A stretch of 53,718 nt of DNA, from contig NZ_JAFKFX010000049.1 of the NCBI RefSeq assembly GCF_017308075.1, positions 1 to 53,718 of the forward strand, given 5' to 3'. Each line of letters begins with the position of its first letter. Position 1 is the stretch's first letter. Made by a program: the position numbers and the translations under genes. The stretch comes from Allobosea sp. GTDB lineage: Bacteria > Pseudomonadota > Alphaproteobacteria > Rhizobiales > Beijerinckiaceae. The notes beneath the pieces are model-generated. The model saw nothing but the letters and a program-made list of their open reading frames with translations, ran no database searches and was not told the DNA's origin. Below are positions 8,601 through 18,107 of this stretch, piece by piece.

Positions 8601-9599
8601 TCAGTCAAGGTTGAACTTCGCGAACTCGCGATGCTCGCCATAGATCCGGCGGACCGTGCCGGTGATCGAGCGGTAGACGATGGTCTCGGTCTCGATCACC
8701 TCGGGCCCGAAGCGCACGCCGGAGAGCATGCCGCCATCGGTGACGCCGGTGGCGCAGACGATGACGTCGCCCGAGGCCATCTCGGCCATGTCGTATTTCT
8801 TGTTCGGATCCTTGACGCCCATGGTCGCGGCGCGCTGGCGCTTCTCCTCGGTGTCGAGGATCAGGCGGCCCTGCATCTGGCCGCCGACGCAGCGCAGCGC
8901 CGCGGCGGCGAGAACGCCCTCGGGGGCGCCGCCAATGCCGAGATAAAGGTCGATACCGGTCTTCTCCGGCTCGGTGCAGAAGATCACGCCGGCGACGTCG
9001 CCATCGGTGATCAGGCGGATCGAGGCGCCGGTCTTGCGGACTTCGGCGATCAGCTTCTCATGGCGCGGGCGGTCCATGATCAGCGTGTTGATCTCATGCG
9101 GCTTGACGCCCTTGGCCCTGGCCAGCGCGTTGATATTGTCGGCGGCCGAGGCGTCGAGGTCGACGATGCCGGCCGGGTAGCCCGGGCCGATGGCGATCTT
9201 GTCCATGTAGACGTCGGGCGCGTAGAGCAGATGGCCGGCGCCGGCCATCGCCATCACGGCGATCGAGCCGGGCATGTCCTTGGCGCAGAGCGTCGTGCCT
9301 TCCAGCGGATCGACGGCGATGTGGACCTTCGGACCCTGCTTGTTGCCGACCTTCTCGCCGATGAAGAGCATCGGCGCCTCGTCGCGCTCGCCCTCGCCGA
9401 TGACGATCTCGCCGTCGATCGGCAGGCGGTTGAGCTCGCGCCGCATCGCGTCGACGGCGGCCTGGTCGGCGGCCTTCTCGTCGCCATGGCCGCGCAGGCG
9501 GGCGGCGGCGACGGCGGCGCGCTCGGTGACGCGCACCAGTTCCATCGAGAGATAGCGCTCGATGATCTGGTCGGGCGAGATACGAAGATCGACGGACAT
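8601..9599 (-). CDS. glpX: Class II fructose-1,6-bisphosphatase
   Basis: GlpX removes the 1-phosphate of fructose 1,6-bisphosphate in gluconeogenesis and the Calvin cycle. Metal and substrate motifs are present: GEGERDEAPMLF at about 68-79, DPLEGTTLCAKD at 97-108, and GGAPEGVLAAAALRC in the C-terminal half. Length is 332 residues, normal for the class. It lies 77 bases downstream of hom on the same strand, an order seen in many Rhizobiales. It converges with tetR. Confidence 0.95.
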   Translation of the reverse strand: MSVDLRISPDQIIERYLSMELVRVTERAAVAAARLRGHGDEKAADQAAVDAMRRELNRLPIDGEIVIGEGERDEAPMLFIGEKVGNKQGPKVHIAVDPLEGTTLCAKDMPGSIAVMAMAGAGHLLYAPDVYMDKIAIGPGYPAGIVDLDASAADNINALARAKGVKPHEINTLIMDRPRHEKLIAEVRKTGASIRLITDGDVAGVIFCTEPEKTGIDLYLGIGGAPEGVLAAAALRCVGGQMQGRLILDTEEKRQRAATMGVKDPNKKYDMAEMASGDVIVCATGVTDGGMLSGVRFGPEVIETETIVYRSITGTVRRIYGEHREFAKFNLD

Positions 9600-9676
9600 G
9601 GTGTTTCCTCTATTTTCGGCGGTCGGCGGCGCGGTAACCGGCAGCGGAAGCGCTCCGCGACCGCCCGGCCGCCACC

Positions 9677-11023
9677 CTATTCGCGTTCGATGCGGATGAC
9701 CTGCGGGGCTTCCGAAATATGGCCGTCGGCACCAACCTTCTCCAGCGCGCCGCGGATCGCGCGCTCGCTGGTGGCATAGGTGATCAGGACGACCGGAACC
9801 GGCGCACCGGAGCGCCCGCCGGGATCGCGCGCCGCAGCGGCCTCCGAACGGCGCTGGACGATGCTCTCGAGCGAGATGTTCGCCTCGGCCATGCGGGTCG
9901 CGATCGCGGCAGCCGCGCCCGGCCGGTCGGCGACCGCCAGACGGATGTAATACCCGCCCTCATGGCGCTGCATCTCGGCCCGAACCGGAGCCTCCAGCCG
10001 CGCAACCGGCAGGCCGAAGGGCAGGCCAGCGGTGCCGCGGGCGACATCGGCGATGTCGGCGATCACCGCCGAGGCGGTCGGGCCGCCGCCGGCACCCGGA
10101 CCGACCAGCGTGATCTCGCGCACCGCATCGGCGTCGATGGTGACGGCGTTGGTGACCCCCATCACCTGCGCGATGGCAGACGACTTCGGCACCATGGTCG
10201 GGTGGACGCGCTGCTCGATGCCGGTCTTGGTGCGCTCGGCGACGCCGAGCAGCTTGATCCGGTAGCCGAGCTCCTCCGCCATTTTCAGATCGAGCGGCGT
10301 GATCGAGGAAATGCCTTCGACATGAATCGCTTCGGCGTCGATCTTCGTACCGAAGGCGAGGCTGGTCAGGATCGCGAGCTTGTGGGCGGTGTCGAAGCCC
10401 TCGACGTCGAAAGTCGGGTCGGCCTCGGCATAGCCGAGCCGCTGGGCGTCCTTCAGGCAGGCCTCGAAGGTCAACCCCTCCAGCTCCATGCGCGAGAGGA
10501 TGTAATTGCAGGTGCCGTTGAGGATGCCGTAGAGCCGGGAGACATTGTTGCCGGCCAGCGCCTCGCGCAGCGTCTTCACCACCGGAATGCCGCCGGCAGA
10601 GGAAGCCTCGAAGGCGAGCGCCGCGCCCTTGCTTTCGGCGAGTTCGGCGAGCGCCACGCCATGGGCGGCGAGCAGCGCCTTGTTGGCGGTGACGACCGGC
10701 TTGCCGGCGGCGAGAGCCGCCTCGACCGCCTGCTTGGCAGGTCCGTCGGAGCCACCGATCAACTCGACCAGACAATCGATTTCCGGCGAAGTCGCCAGCG
10801 CCACCGGATCGTCGAACCAGCTCAGGCCGGCAAGATCGATGCCGCGGTCGCGATTGCGATCGCGTGCCGAAACCGCGGTGACGCGCACCGGCCGGCCGCA
10901 GCGTGCAGCGAGCGCATTCTCCTGCCGTTTCAGGATAGTGGCGACCGCCGCACCAACGGTGCCGAGGCCGGCGATGCCGACGCGAAGAGGCCGGAAGTCA
11001 GGTGGCGGAGCGTGCATGGTCAT
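9677..11023 (-). CDS. hom: Homoserine dehydrogenase
   Basis: The enzyme reduces aspartate semialdehyde to homoserine with NAD(P)H, on the threonine/methionine branch. The Rossmann motif GIAGLGTVG is at about residues 16-24. The substrate region carries SRLYGILNGTCNYIL and LGYAEADPTFDVEG. A C-terminal ACT domain starts near residue 360 (YYIRLAVADRPGAAAAIA), as expected for threonine feedback. The ATG at 11023 gives 448 residues; the frame runs further upstream but without family similarity. In relatives the aminotransferase now at 13171-14391 usually precedes hom directly; three genes lie between them here. Confidence 0.95.
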   Translation of the reverse strand: MTMHAPPPDFRPLRVGIAGLGTVGAAVATILKRQENALAARCGRPVRVTAVSARDRNRDRGIDLAGLSWFDDPVALATSPEIDCLVELIGGSDGPAKQAVEAALAAGKPVVTANKALLAAHGVALAELAESKGAALAFEASSAGGIPVVKTLREALAGNNVSRLYGILNGTCNYILSRMELEGLTFEACLKDAQRLGYAEADPTFDVEGFDTAHKLAILTSLAFGTKIDAEAIHVEGISSITPLDLKMAEELGYRIKLLGVAERTKTGIEQRVHPTMVPKSSAIAQVMGVTNAVTIDADAVREITLVGPGAGGGPTASAVIADIADVARGTAGLPFGLPVARLEAPVRAEMQRHEGGYYIRLAVADRPGAAAAIATRMAEANISLESIVQRRSEAAAARDPGGRSGAPVPVVLITYATSERAIRGALEKVGADGHISEAPQVIRIERE

Positions 11024-11120
11024 GTCGCGCGGGGTCGCATGAGGCGTGCGGGGAGTCAACGGCGAAGGGCGATGGAATCCGCCGCGATGCGTCGGATTAC
11101 GCCGATGAGGGCAGGTATTG

Positions 11121-11945
11121 CTATCGGACCGGACCACGCTCCGCCTCAGCCGGACGCGACGAGGAGCCCTCCTCCGCTTGCCTTCCATGCCGTCTTGCGA
11201 CCGGCGGCTCACCGAAAGCGCGCTGATAGGCCCGCGAGAAGGCAGCCGCGCTGCCATAGCCGATCCGCCGGGCGACCACCTTGACGAGCCCGCCGCGTTC
11301 GAGTTCGCGCCGGGCCAGCACCATCCGCCAGCCGGCGAGATAGGCCATCGGGGTCGCCCCCACCACGCGCGGAAACAGGGTCATGAAGCGGGTGCGCGAC
11401 ATGCCGGCGATCGTCGCGAGGTCGTCGACGTGCCAGTCGCGCGCCGGCGCATCCTGCATGGCGACGAGGGCCGGAAAGAGCTGGGGATGCGACAGCCCGG
11501 CCAGCAGGCCCGGCTGGGTTGTGCCGCGGTCGATCATGTGGCGCAGGAGCAGGAGCAGCAGCAACCTGCACAGATTGTCGAGCGCGACCTGCCGGCCGCA
11601 GCGCCGCGCCGAGGCCTCGATCGCCAGCAACTCGGCGATGGCCCGCAGCGTCGGAGCCGCCTCGAAAGCGAGCTCGACCCGGCTCGGCAACGCCGCGATC
11701 AGCGGATTTTCTCGGCCGCCGAAGTCGATCCTGACCGCGGCCAGCACCTCGCCCTCGCCGTCATGAGCCCCCGGCCCATGCGGCAGGAAAACCAGCGAGC
11801 GCAAGACCTGTCCCTGCCCGGTAACCTGCCCCTGCCCGGTCAGGATGAGATTGGCCGCGGCGGGCGCGACCTGCTGCGCGGCGACATCGAAGGCCGCGAA
11901 GAAGCTCGACAGGCGATCTCGCCCCAGATCGGAACTTTCGATCAT
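11121..11945 (-). CDS. AraC-family transcriptional regulator with cupin-type sensor domain
   Basis: The C-terminal third has the double helix-turn-helix of AraC/XylS: WHVDDLATIAGMSRTRFMTLF, then ATPMAYLAGWRM and VARRIGYGSAAAFSRAYQRAFG. The N-terminal region starting LSSFFAAFDV matches cupin-like sensor domains of this group. The stretch LLLLLLLRH is a helix rather than a membrane span. I chose the ATG at 11945 because the sensor domain begins about ten residues later; a further ATG (11963) and a TTG (11981) are in frame. It is divergent from the peroxiredoxin-like gene over about 70 bases and probably controls it. Confidence 0.88.
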   Translation of the reverse strand: MIESSDLGRDRLSSFFAAFDVAAQQVAPAAANLILTGQGQVTGQGQVLRSLVFLPHGPGAHDGEGEVLAAVRIDFGGRENPLIAALPSRVELAFEAAPTLRAIAELLAIEASARRCGRQVALDNLCRLLLLLLLRHMIDRGTTQPGLLAGLSHPQLFPALVAMQDAPARDWHVDDLATIAGMSRTRFMTLFPRVVGATPMAYLAGWRMVLARRELERGGLVKVVARRIGYGSAAAFSRAYQRAFGEPPVARRHGRQAEEGSSSRPAEAERGPVR

Positions 11946-12016
11946 GCCATTTGAATTTCCCATACCCGAGAATATGAACAAGGTCAGGCAGCTGCAACAG
12001 CAACCAGGAACAGCCC

Positions 12017-12553
12017 ATGCTCATACCCCGCCAGCCCGCTCCCGCCCTTGCCGTCGACACGCTCGCTCATGGCCGCTTCGACCTGAGGACGGCCTCGCCC
12101 GAGCGGTTCACTCTGGTCTGCTTCTATCGGGGGCTGCACTGCCCGCTCTGCGCCACCTATCTGAAGGAACTCGAGCATCTGGTGCCGGATTTCGCCAGTC
12201 GCGGTGTGGAGGCGATCGCGATCAGCAGCGACGGCCAGAGCCGTGCCGCCGAAATGGCGGAGAAGATCGGCGCCGAAGCGCTCAGGATCGGCTACGGGCT
12301 CGCCCTGGAGACGGCGCGCGCCTGGGGGCTGTACATCTCGGCCTCTCGCGGCAAGACCTCGATCGGTATCGAAGAGCCGGCGCTGTTCTCGGAGCCCGGC
12401 GTGTTCCTCGTCCGATCGGACGGGACGATCTATTATCTGTCGGTCCAGTCGATGCCGTTCGTTCGGCCGAGCTTCGCCGAGATGGTCCCAGCGCTCGATT
12501 TCGTCATCAAGAGCCACTACCCGGCACGCGGCGAGTTCACCGGCGCGGCCTGA
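12017..12553 (+). CDS. Peroxiredoxin-like (AhpC/TSA, thioredoxin-fold) protein
   Basis: The 178-residue protein has a thioredoxin fold with RGLHCPLCATYL near the N-terminus: C42 and C45 form a CxxC in the position of the peroxidatic cysteine. It resembles the 'peroxiredoxin-like' subfamily rather than classical AhpC, which has a single N-terminal peroxidatic cysteine in a PxxxTxxC motif. Later features, ARAWGLY and ALFSEPGVFLVRSDGTIYY, correspond to the substrate strand. There is no signal peptide, so it is cytoplasmic. Ribosome-binding sequence AGGAAC precedes the ATG. The divergent AraC gene is its likely regulator. A thiol reductase rather than peroxidase role remains possible. Confidence 0.85.
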   Translation: MLIPRQPAPALAVDTLAHGRFDLRTASPERFTLVCFYRGLHCPLCATYLKELEHLVPDFASRGVEAIAISSDGQSRAAEMAEKIGAEALRIGYGLALETARAWGLYISASRGKTSIGIEEPALFSEPGVFLVRSDGTIYYLSVQSMPFVRPSFAEMVPALDFVIKSHYPARGEFTGAA

Positions 12554-12559
12554 GCTCGC

Positions 12560-12991
12560 CTATTCGAAGCGGCAGATCACCTCTGCCGCGAGGCGCTTCA
12601 GCTTGCCCTCGCTGAAGCCGAGATAAACCCGCAGGACCTGATTGCCGAAAGCCGTGATCTTGATGGTGCGCAAGGCTTCGAGGCTGTCGCCGTGCGAGAC
12701 GGTCGAGTTTTCATTGACCGGCTTCCAGAACCAGGGCTTCGGCGGGCGGATCACCGTGTCCGCCAGAATCTTCTCGGCCTCGGCCTGTCCCGTGCCGATC
12801 GGCAGATAGCGTTCGACGATCCCGGTGGCGTCACGGCCGCATTCGCGCGCCTTGGTCGCCTCCAGCAGCTCCCCGATCAGAGGCGAATCGGTTTCGGTCG
12901 CGCGACCACGCGAGAAATCATAGGTCGCGAACAGGCAGACCAGTGCGAAGAGACCGAAGATGACCCCGATCACGCGGCCTTTCGAGACCAT
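12560..12991 (-). CDS. Hypothetical protein with one N-terminal membrane segment
   Basis: The 143-residue protein starts MVSKGRVIGVIFGLFALVCL, a signal anchor, and continues with a soluble domain containing KARECGRDATGIVERYLPIG and AFGNQVLRVYLGFSEGKLKR. I do not recognise a family. The region around YLPIGTGQAEAEKIL loosely resembles lipoproteins of the SmpA/OmlA fold, whose function includes outer-membrane assembly, but this is weak. It converges with the peroxiredoxin-like gene with six bases between stops. Confidence 0.6.
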   Translation of the reverse strand: MVSKGRVIGVIFGLFALVCLFATYDFSRGRATETDSPLIGELLEATKARECGRDATGIVERYLPIGTGQAEAEKILADTVIRPPKPWFWKPVNENSTVSHGDSLEALRTIKITAFGNQVLRVYLGFSEGKLKRLAAEVICRFE

Positions 12992-13119
12992 ATCCCCTGC
13001 CTCTCCTCAGCCAGCCATTCCGGCCGCTCCGGTTCCCATGTTTTCGCGATGCGGTCCAGCCCCGTCGCGCCCCGGCGCCGTTACGCCGCAGCGACATCGT
13101 CGAGACGTAGAACGTGCAA

Positions 13120-13140
13120 GGGGCGGCGCAACGCCGCCCC
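13120..13140 (-). terminator. Hairpin downstream of the aminotransferase gene
   Basis: GGGGCGGCG-CAA-CGCCGCCCC is a perfect 9-bp stem with a 3-base loop, 30 bases beyond the aminotransferase stop. No T-run follows on the minus strand, so it is either a transcript-end stabiliser or a weak terminator. A second, smaller inverted repeat (AGATCGG...CCGATCT) lies just before it. Confidence 0.5.
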
Positions 13141-13170
13141 GGGGATCGATAGATCGGAGGGCGACCGATC

Positions 13171-14391
13171 TCAGCCGGCCTTCGGGATCTGGATGACGTT
13201 GTGCAGCGTCTGGTCGGCGGTCTTGAGGAAGCGGGCGATATTGCGCGCCGCCTGGCGGATGCGCTGCTCGTTCTCGACGATGGCGATGCGGACGAAATCA
13301 TCGCCATGTTCCCCGAAGCCGATGCCCGGAGCGACCGCGACTTCGGCCTTCTCGATCAGGAGCTTCGAGAATTCCAGCGAGCCGAGATGGCGGAATTTCT
13401 CCGGGATCGGCACCCAGGCGAACATCGAGGCCTGCGGTGCGGGGAAGTCCCAGCCCGCCTTGGTGAAGCTCTCGACCAACGCGTCACGGCGCTTGCGATA
13501 GATCTCGCGCATTTCGCGGATGCAGTCGTCCGGGCCGTTCAGAGCCGCCGCGGCGGCGACCTGGATCGGCGTATAGGCGCCATAGTCGAGATAGGATTTC
13601 ACGCGCGCCAGCGCGGCGAGAAGCCGCTCATTGCCCACGGCGAAGCCCATGCGCCAGCCGGCCATGGAGAAGGTCTTGGACATCGAGGTGAACTCGACGG
13701 TGACGTCGATCGCGCCGGGCACCTGCAGCATCGAGGGCGGCGGGTTGCTCTCGTCGAAATAGACCTCGGCATAGGCGAGATCCGAGAGCAGGATCAGCTC
13801 GTGCTTCTTCGCGAACGCGACGAGATCGCGATAGAAATCGAGCGAGGCGGTATAGGCGGTCGGGTTCGCCGGATAGCAGGTGACGAGCGCGATCGGCTTC
13901 GGCACCGAATGCATCATCGCGCGCTCGAGCGCCGGGAAGAAGGCCGGCGTCGGCTCGGCCGGAACCGAGCGGATGACGCCGCCGGCCATCAGGAAGCCGA
14001 AGGCATGGATCGGATAGCTCGGATTGGGAACGAGCACGACGTCGCCCGGTCCGGTGATCGCCTGCGCCATGTTGGCGAAGCCCTCTTTCGAGCCGAGCGT
14101 GGCGACGATCTGCGTGTCCGGATTGAGCTTCACGCCGAAGCGGCGCTGATAGTAATTCGCCTGGGCGCGGCGCAGGCCTGCGATGCCCTTGGAGGCGGAA
14201 TAGCGGTCGGTGCGGGGCTTGCCGGCGGTCTCGACCAGCTTCTCGATGACGTGCTTCGGGGCCGGCAAATCGGGATTGCCCATGCCGAGATCGATGATGT
14301 CGACGCCCTTGGCTCGCTCGGCTGCCTTGATCTTGTTGACCTGCTCGAAAACGTAAGGCGGCAAACGCTTGATGCGGTGAAAATCGGTCAT
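13171..14391 (-). CDS. PLP-dependent class I/II aminotransferase (AlaC / LL-DAP aminotransferase-like)
   Basis: This fold-type I aminotransferase of 406 residues has the PLP-binding lysine K239 in SMSKTFSMAGWRMG, the cofactor motif LLSDLAYAEVYFD around residues 201-213, and the substrate arginine region in FVRIAIVENEQRIRQA. The start DLGMGNPDLPAP is typical of the AlaC/DapL-like group. In Rhizobiales this gene is commonly followed by hom and glpX and annotated as an alanine- or LL-diaminopimelate-type aminotransferase; the substrate cannot be settled from sequence. Here the AraC, peroxiredoxin-like and hypothetical genes lie between it and hom. Confidence 0.9.
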   Translation of the reverse strand: MTDFHRIKRLPPYVFEQVNKIKAAERAKGVDIIDLGMGNPDLPAPKHVIEKLVETAGKPRTDRYSASKGIAGLRRAQANYYQRRFGVKLNPDTQIVATLGSKEGFANMAQAITGPGDVVLVPNPSYPIHAFGFLMAGGVIRSVPAEPTPAFFPALERAMMHSVPKPIALVTCYPANPTAYTASLDFYRDLVAFAKKHELILLSDLAYAEVYFDESNPPPSMLQVPGAIDVTVEFTSMSKTFSMAGWRMGFAVGNERLLAALARVKSYLDYGAYTPIQVAAAAALNGPDDCIREMREIYRKRRDALVESFTKAGWDFPAPQASMFAWVPIPEKFRHLGSLEFSKLLIEKAEVAVAPGIGFGEHGDDFVRIAIVENEQRIRQAARNIARFLKTADQTLHNVIQIPKAG

Positions 14392-14786
14392 CTTGCTAAA
14401 CGGTCCCTGGCCGAGCCGGCATTGAGGCGCGCCGAATGCGTCAAATCACATTCCTTGCGCCAAGATGCTCTAGCACTGCAACTTTCGGCGCGACAGGCCC
14501 AAAAACGCAAGAATCGTCGAAGCGCGACGCAAGGTCTCAGCCGCGGCACCAGCCTCCGCCGGAACGCCACGGCGAAGCTGCGCTCCAGCGTCATCGTCAC
14601 CGATGCGTTCGGCTTTGCCCGACACCTGACCGAACATTAATTTGCTCGCCAACCCCCCGACATGCGCCGGCGCCTATCTGTCGGGATGGCTGAGGCGAAT
14701 CGCAGGCTGAAGGTTCGCAGTGCCCGGGCCATCGTCCTGGCATGGCCCCGCGACCTCCCGCCCCGGCATGGCGAGGCGCGACCGGC
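14392..14786. other. Intergenic region between divergent genes
   Basis: About 395 bases separate the aminotransferase start from the YiiX-like gene. Short frames here are not convincing. I see no tRNA, no strong hairpin and no consensus promoter. It presumably holds the promoters of both divergent genes. Confidence 0.4.
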
Positions 14787-15563
14787 ATGAGATTATCCGC
14801 AACGATGCTCGATCGGATCGGCCAACGGCTTGCCGGGTTTCTCCTGCGCGAGCGGCCGGGCCGCGAGCCTTTCACGCCATCCGATCCAGAGGAACTGCGG
14901 CGCAGCTTGCGGCCGGGCGATGTCGTGCTCGTGGCCGGCTCCAACCGGGTTTCGACGGCCATCAAATATCTGACGCATTCGACCTGGTCGCATGCCGCGC
15001 TCTATGTCGGAAACGTCCTCGGCCCGCCGACGACCGGGGACGAGCCTCATACACTCATCGAAGTGGTTCTCGACGCAGGCTGCCGGTCGATTCCCCTGTC
15101 CAACCTCGAACATTTTCACACGCGCATATGCCGGCCGGTCGGGCTGACCGACGCCGACCGGCGCAGCCTTGTCGATTTCATGATCTCGCGACTCGGCATT
15201 CGTTACGACACGCGCAACATCATCGACCTGGCGCGCTACCTGCTGCCGACGCTGCCCGTGCCATCGCACTGGCGTCGCCGCATGATCGCACTCGGCTCGG
15301 GGGAACCGACGCGGGCGATCTGCTCGACCTTGATTGCGGAAGCGTTCGAGCGCGTCGGCTATCCGATCCTGCCGCGCATCGAGCTGGGCCCGGCGATCCG
15401 GCGCGGCCCAAATGACTGGCGCCATCGGGAACTGCTGCACATCCGGCATTTCAGCCTCTACGCGCCCGCCGATTTCGACATCTCGCCCTATTTCCAGATC
15501 GTCAAGCCGGGGCTGGATGAGGGCTTCGACTACAAGGCTCTGACATGGGGCGACGGCCCTTGA
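14787..15563 (+). CDS. YiiX/YebB-like permuted papain-fold (NlpC/P60-type) cysteine hydrolase
   Basis: The 258-residue protein has the order of a circularly permuted NlpC/P60 fold: LRPGDVVLVAG with TWSHAALYVG (catalytic histidine) early, LIEVVLDAG in the middle, and ICSTLIAEAFERVGYP (catalytic cysteine) late. Known members act on peptidoglycan, lipids or amide bonds; the substrate here is unknown. There is no signal peptide, which suggests a cytoplasmic or membrane-associated role. I chose the ATG at 14787 because GAGG lies ten bases upstream; an ATG at 14742 in frame would add 15 residues without similarity. Confidence 0.75.
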   Translation: MRLSATMLDRIGQRLAGFLLRERPGREPFTPSDPEELRRSLRPGDVVLVAGSNRVSTAIKYLTHSTWSHAALYVGNVLGPPTTGDEPHTLIEVVLDAGCRSIPLSNLEHFHTRICRPVGLTDADRRSLVDFMISRLGIRYDTRNIIDLARYLLPTLPVPSHWRRRMIALGSGEPTRAICSTLIAEAFERVGYPILPRIELGPAIRRGPNDWRHRELLHIRHFSLYAPADFDISPYFQIVKPGLDEGFDYKALTWGDGP

Positions 15564-15599
15564 GGCCGAATGGGCGCAACAGGACTTCCACGGGCCCAT

Positions 15600-15624
15600 C
15601 ACCGTCCGCCATCCGTGGACGGTG
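15600..15624. terminator. Hairpin between convergent genes
   Basis: CACCGTCC-(9)-GGACGGTG is a perfect 8-bp stem in the 73-base gap between the convergent YiiX-like and lipoprotein genes. No T-run follows on either strand. Confidence 0.4.
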
Positions 15625-15636
15625 TGACCGGCGGGC

Positions 15637-16005
15637 TCAGTTGCTTGGCTGCGCCTCCGCCGGCGCGGGCGGCGGCGTCTTGCCCAGGCTCTGCGCCTGC
15701 GCTCCGGCGGCTTCGTTGGAAATCCGCTTCGCTTCGAGCTCAGCCTCGAGCTTCTTGAATTCCTCAACGGTCTTGCGCTTGGCGTCGCGCGTAACCGCCG
15801 AGCCGACCGGCACGTATTTCGGGTCCTGCGGCCTGGTTTCGAGCACGAAGGGCTTGGGCTCGGCCGGCTTGGTGGCGAGATCGGTGAACTCCGCGACGCC
15901 GCGCGCAGCCTCACAGCCGCCGAGCAGCATGCCGAGCAGCGCAGCTGCGCAAACGACCTTCAGCGAGGTCCGGACCAGGGCTTGGGGCATTGCCGGGGCT
16001 CTCAC
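15637..16005 (-). CDS. Small lipoprotein of unknown function
   Basis: The N-terminus carries a lipoprotein signal peptide: a basic start, hydrophobic VVCAAALLGMLL, then the lipobox LGGC. The mature part is short, with charged helical sequence (KRKTVEEFKKLEAELEAKR) and a proline/alanine-rich tail. I chose the GTG at 16005 because AAAGGA lies six bases upstream; an ATG at 15990 is also possible. It is divergent from phaC over 94 bases. No family is recognised. Confidence 0.75.
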   Translation of the reverse strand: MRAPAMPQALVRTSLKVVCAAALLGMLLGGCEAARGVAEFTDLATKPAEPKPFVLETRPQDPKYVPVGSAVTRDAKRKTVEEFKKLEAELEAKRISNEAAGAQAQSLGKTPPPAPAEAQPSN

Positions 16006-16099
16006 GATTTTCCTTTGTCACTCTTATCAGTTAGGTCCTTAATGGGTCCGCAATGCGGAGTTCAACTCCCGCAGACCGCAATCGCAACGGAGCGATACC

Positions 16100-17941
16100 A
16101 TGAGGCCACCGGCCGGCAGCAAGGGCAAGAGTGCGCAGGCCCAGGCCGAGCCGCCGGTGCTCGGCGCGCCGACGCTGCCGGATTTCGACGCGATGGCGCA
16201 GAACATGGGCAAGCTGGTCGAACAGGCCGGCAAGGTGACCGCCGCCTATCTGAAGCCGATCGAACGCGGCGAAGCCAAGACCGGCGCCGCGGACGAGGCC
16301 AGCGAGATGGTCAAGGTGCTCGGACGGGTGGCCGAGCGCTGGGTCAGCGATCCCCATAAGATCGTCGAGGCCCAGGCCTCCATCACGACCGATTTCCTCA
16401 GCCTGTGGAGCGCGACGCTGAAGCGCCTGGGCGGCGAGCCCGCCGAGCCGGTGATCGAGCCGGAAAAGCGCGATGCCCGCTTCTCCGATCCCGAATGGCA
16501 GAGCCATCCGGTCTTCGATTTCGTCAAGCAGGCCTATCTGCTGTCGTCGCGCTGGGCCGAGAGCATGGTCGATCAGGCAGAGGACCTCGACCCGCACACC
16601 CGCGACAGGGCGCGCTTCTACGTCAAGCAGATCGCCGGGGCCCTCTCCCCCTCGAATTTCGTCGCGACCAACCCGGAGCTGCTGCGCGAGACCCTGGCCC
16701 AGAACGGCGAGAATCTGGTGCGCGGCATGAAGATGCTGGCCGAAGACATCGAGGCCGGCGGCGGCGAACTCAAGATTCGGCAATCCGACACGCGCGCCTT
16801 CGAGGTCGGCGTCAACATCGCGACGACCCCCGGCAAGGTGATCTATCGGAACGACATCATCGAGCTGATCCAGTACGCGCCCGCAACGCCGAAGGTGCTG
16901 AAGCGGCCACTGCTGATCGTGCCGCCCTGGATCAACAAGTTCTACATCCTCGACCTCAACCCCGAGAAGAGCTTCATCCGCTGGTGCGTCGAGCAGGGGC
17001 TGACGGTCTTCTGCATTTCCTGGGTCAACCCCGACCATCGCCATGCTCTCAAGGATTTCGAGAGCTATATGCGCGAAGGCATCTTCGCGGCGCTCGAGGC
17101 GGTCGAGCAGGCGACCGGCGAGAAGCAGGTCTCAGCGATCGGCTATTGCGTCGGCGGCACGCTGCTCGGCGTCACCCTCGCCTATATGGCGGCCATGCGG
17201 GACAAGCGCATCGCCAGCGCCACCTTCTTCACCACGCAGGTCGACTTCTCCAATGCCGGCGAACTCTCGGTCTTCGTCGACGAGGACCAGATCCGCACTC
17301 TCGAGGAACAGATGGCCGAGCGCGGCTATCTCGATGGCGCACGCATGGCCGGCGCCTTCAACATGCTGCGGCCGAACGACCTGATCTGGTCCTATGCGGT
17401 CAACAACTACCTGAAGGGCAAGGCTCCGACCGCCTTCGACCTGCTCTACTGGAATTCGGATTCGACGCGAATGCCGGCGGCGAATCACTCTTTCTATCTG
17501 CGCAACTGCTATCTCGACAACAAGCTGACCAAGGGCGAGATGCGGATCGGCGGCAAGCTGCTCGACCTCGGCAAGGTCACCATCCCCGTCTACAATCTCG
17601 CGACGAAGGAGGATCATATCGCGCCCGCGAAATCGGTCTTCATCGGCTCGCAGTCCTTCGGCGGCCCGGTCGACTACGTCATGGCCGGCTCCGGCCACAT
17701 CGCCGGCGTGGTCAACCCGCCGAGCAAGGTGAAGTACCAGTACTGGACCGGGCCCCGGCCTGAGGGCGCCTTCGAGGACTGGGCCAGGCAGGCGCAGGAG
17801 CATCCGGGCTCCTGGTGGCCGCATTGGTTCGCCTGGCTCGCGGAGCAGGCGCCCAAGCAGGTCGAGGCCCGAATCCCCGGCGACGGCAAGCTCACGCCGC
17901 TCGAAGACGCGCCGGGCAGCTATGTGAAGGTCAGGGCCTGA
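16100..17941 (+). CDS. phaC: Class I poly(3-hydroxyalkanoate) synthase
   Basis: The enzyme polymerises (R)-3-hydroxyacyl-CoA into PHA on the granule surface. At 613 residues it fits class I. The lipase-like box is GYCVGG with nucleophile C350; the remaining catalytic residues are D505 in KEDHIAP and H533 in [12 protein letters not shown]. The PhaC N-terminal domain includes [20 protein letters not shown]. No phaA, phaB or phasin gene is adjacent. A strong hairpin terminator follows at 18063-18086. Confidence 0.97.
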   Translation: MRPPAGSKGKSAQAQAEPPVLGAPTLPDFDAMAQNMGKLVEQAGKVTAAYLKPIERGEAKTGAADEASEMVKVLGRVAERWVSDPHKIVEAQASITTDFLSLWSATLKRLGGEPAEPVIEPEKRDARFSDPEWQSHPVFDFVKQAYLLSSRWAESMVDQAEDLDPHTRDRARFYVKQIAGALSPSNFVATNPELLRETLAQNGENLVRGMKMLAEDIEAGGGELKIRQSDTRAFEVGVNIATTPGKVIYRNDIIELIQYAPATPKVLKRPLLIVPPWINKFYILDLNPEKSFIRWCVEQGLTVFCISWVNPDHRHALKDFESYMREGIFAALEAVEQATGEKQVSAIGYCVGGTLLGVTLAYMAAMRDKRIASATFFTTQVDFSNAGELSVFVDEDQIRTLEEQMAERGYLDGARMAGAFNMLRPNDLIWSYAVNNYLKGKAPTAFDLLYWNSDSTRMPAANHSFYLRNCYLDNKLTKGEMRIGGKLLDLGKVTIPVYNLATKEDHIAPAKSVFIGSQSFGGPVDYVMAGSGHIAGVVNPPSKVKYQYWTGPRPEGAFEDWARQAQEHPGSWWPHWFAWLAEQAPKQVEARIPGDGKLTPLEDAPGSYVKVRA

Positions 17942-18060
17942 CCCAAGTGTCCGCCGCGGTCTGCGCGCGACCTTCGCGCCGACCCTGACCGAACGAACGC
18001 TCGCGCGGGCGGGTCAAGCAAAGTGGTCTCGGCCCGCCCCTCCCGGCTCTCCCTGAACGA

Positions 18061-18086
18061 AAAAAGCCGGCCCGAAGGCCGGCTTT
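18061..18086. terminator. Bidirectional intrinsic terminator between phaC and the FadL-like gene
   Basis: AAAGCCGGCC-CGAA-GGCCGGCTTT is a perfect 10-bp stem with a tetraloop, preceded by further A residues. T-runs occur on both strands, so it can end transcripts from either convergent gene. Confidence 0.88.
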
Positions 18087-18107
18087 CGCGTCGCTCTCTG
18101 GCGAAGC

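Noticed and set aside
11024-11257. N-terminal extension of homoserine dehydrogenase
   Set aside because: Family similarity begins at the Rossmann motif just after the ATG at 11023; the extension overlaps the AraC gene.
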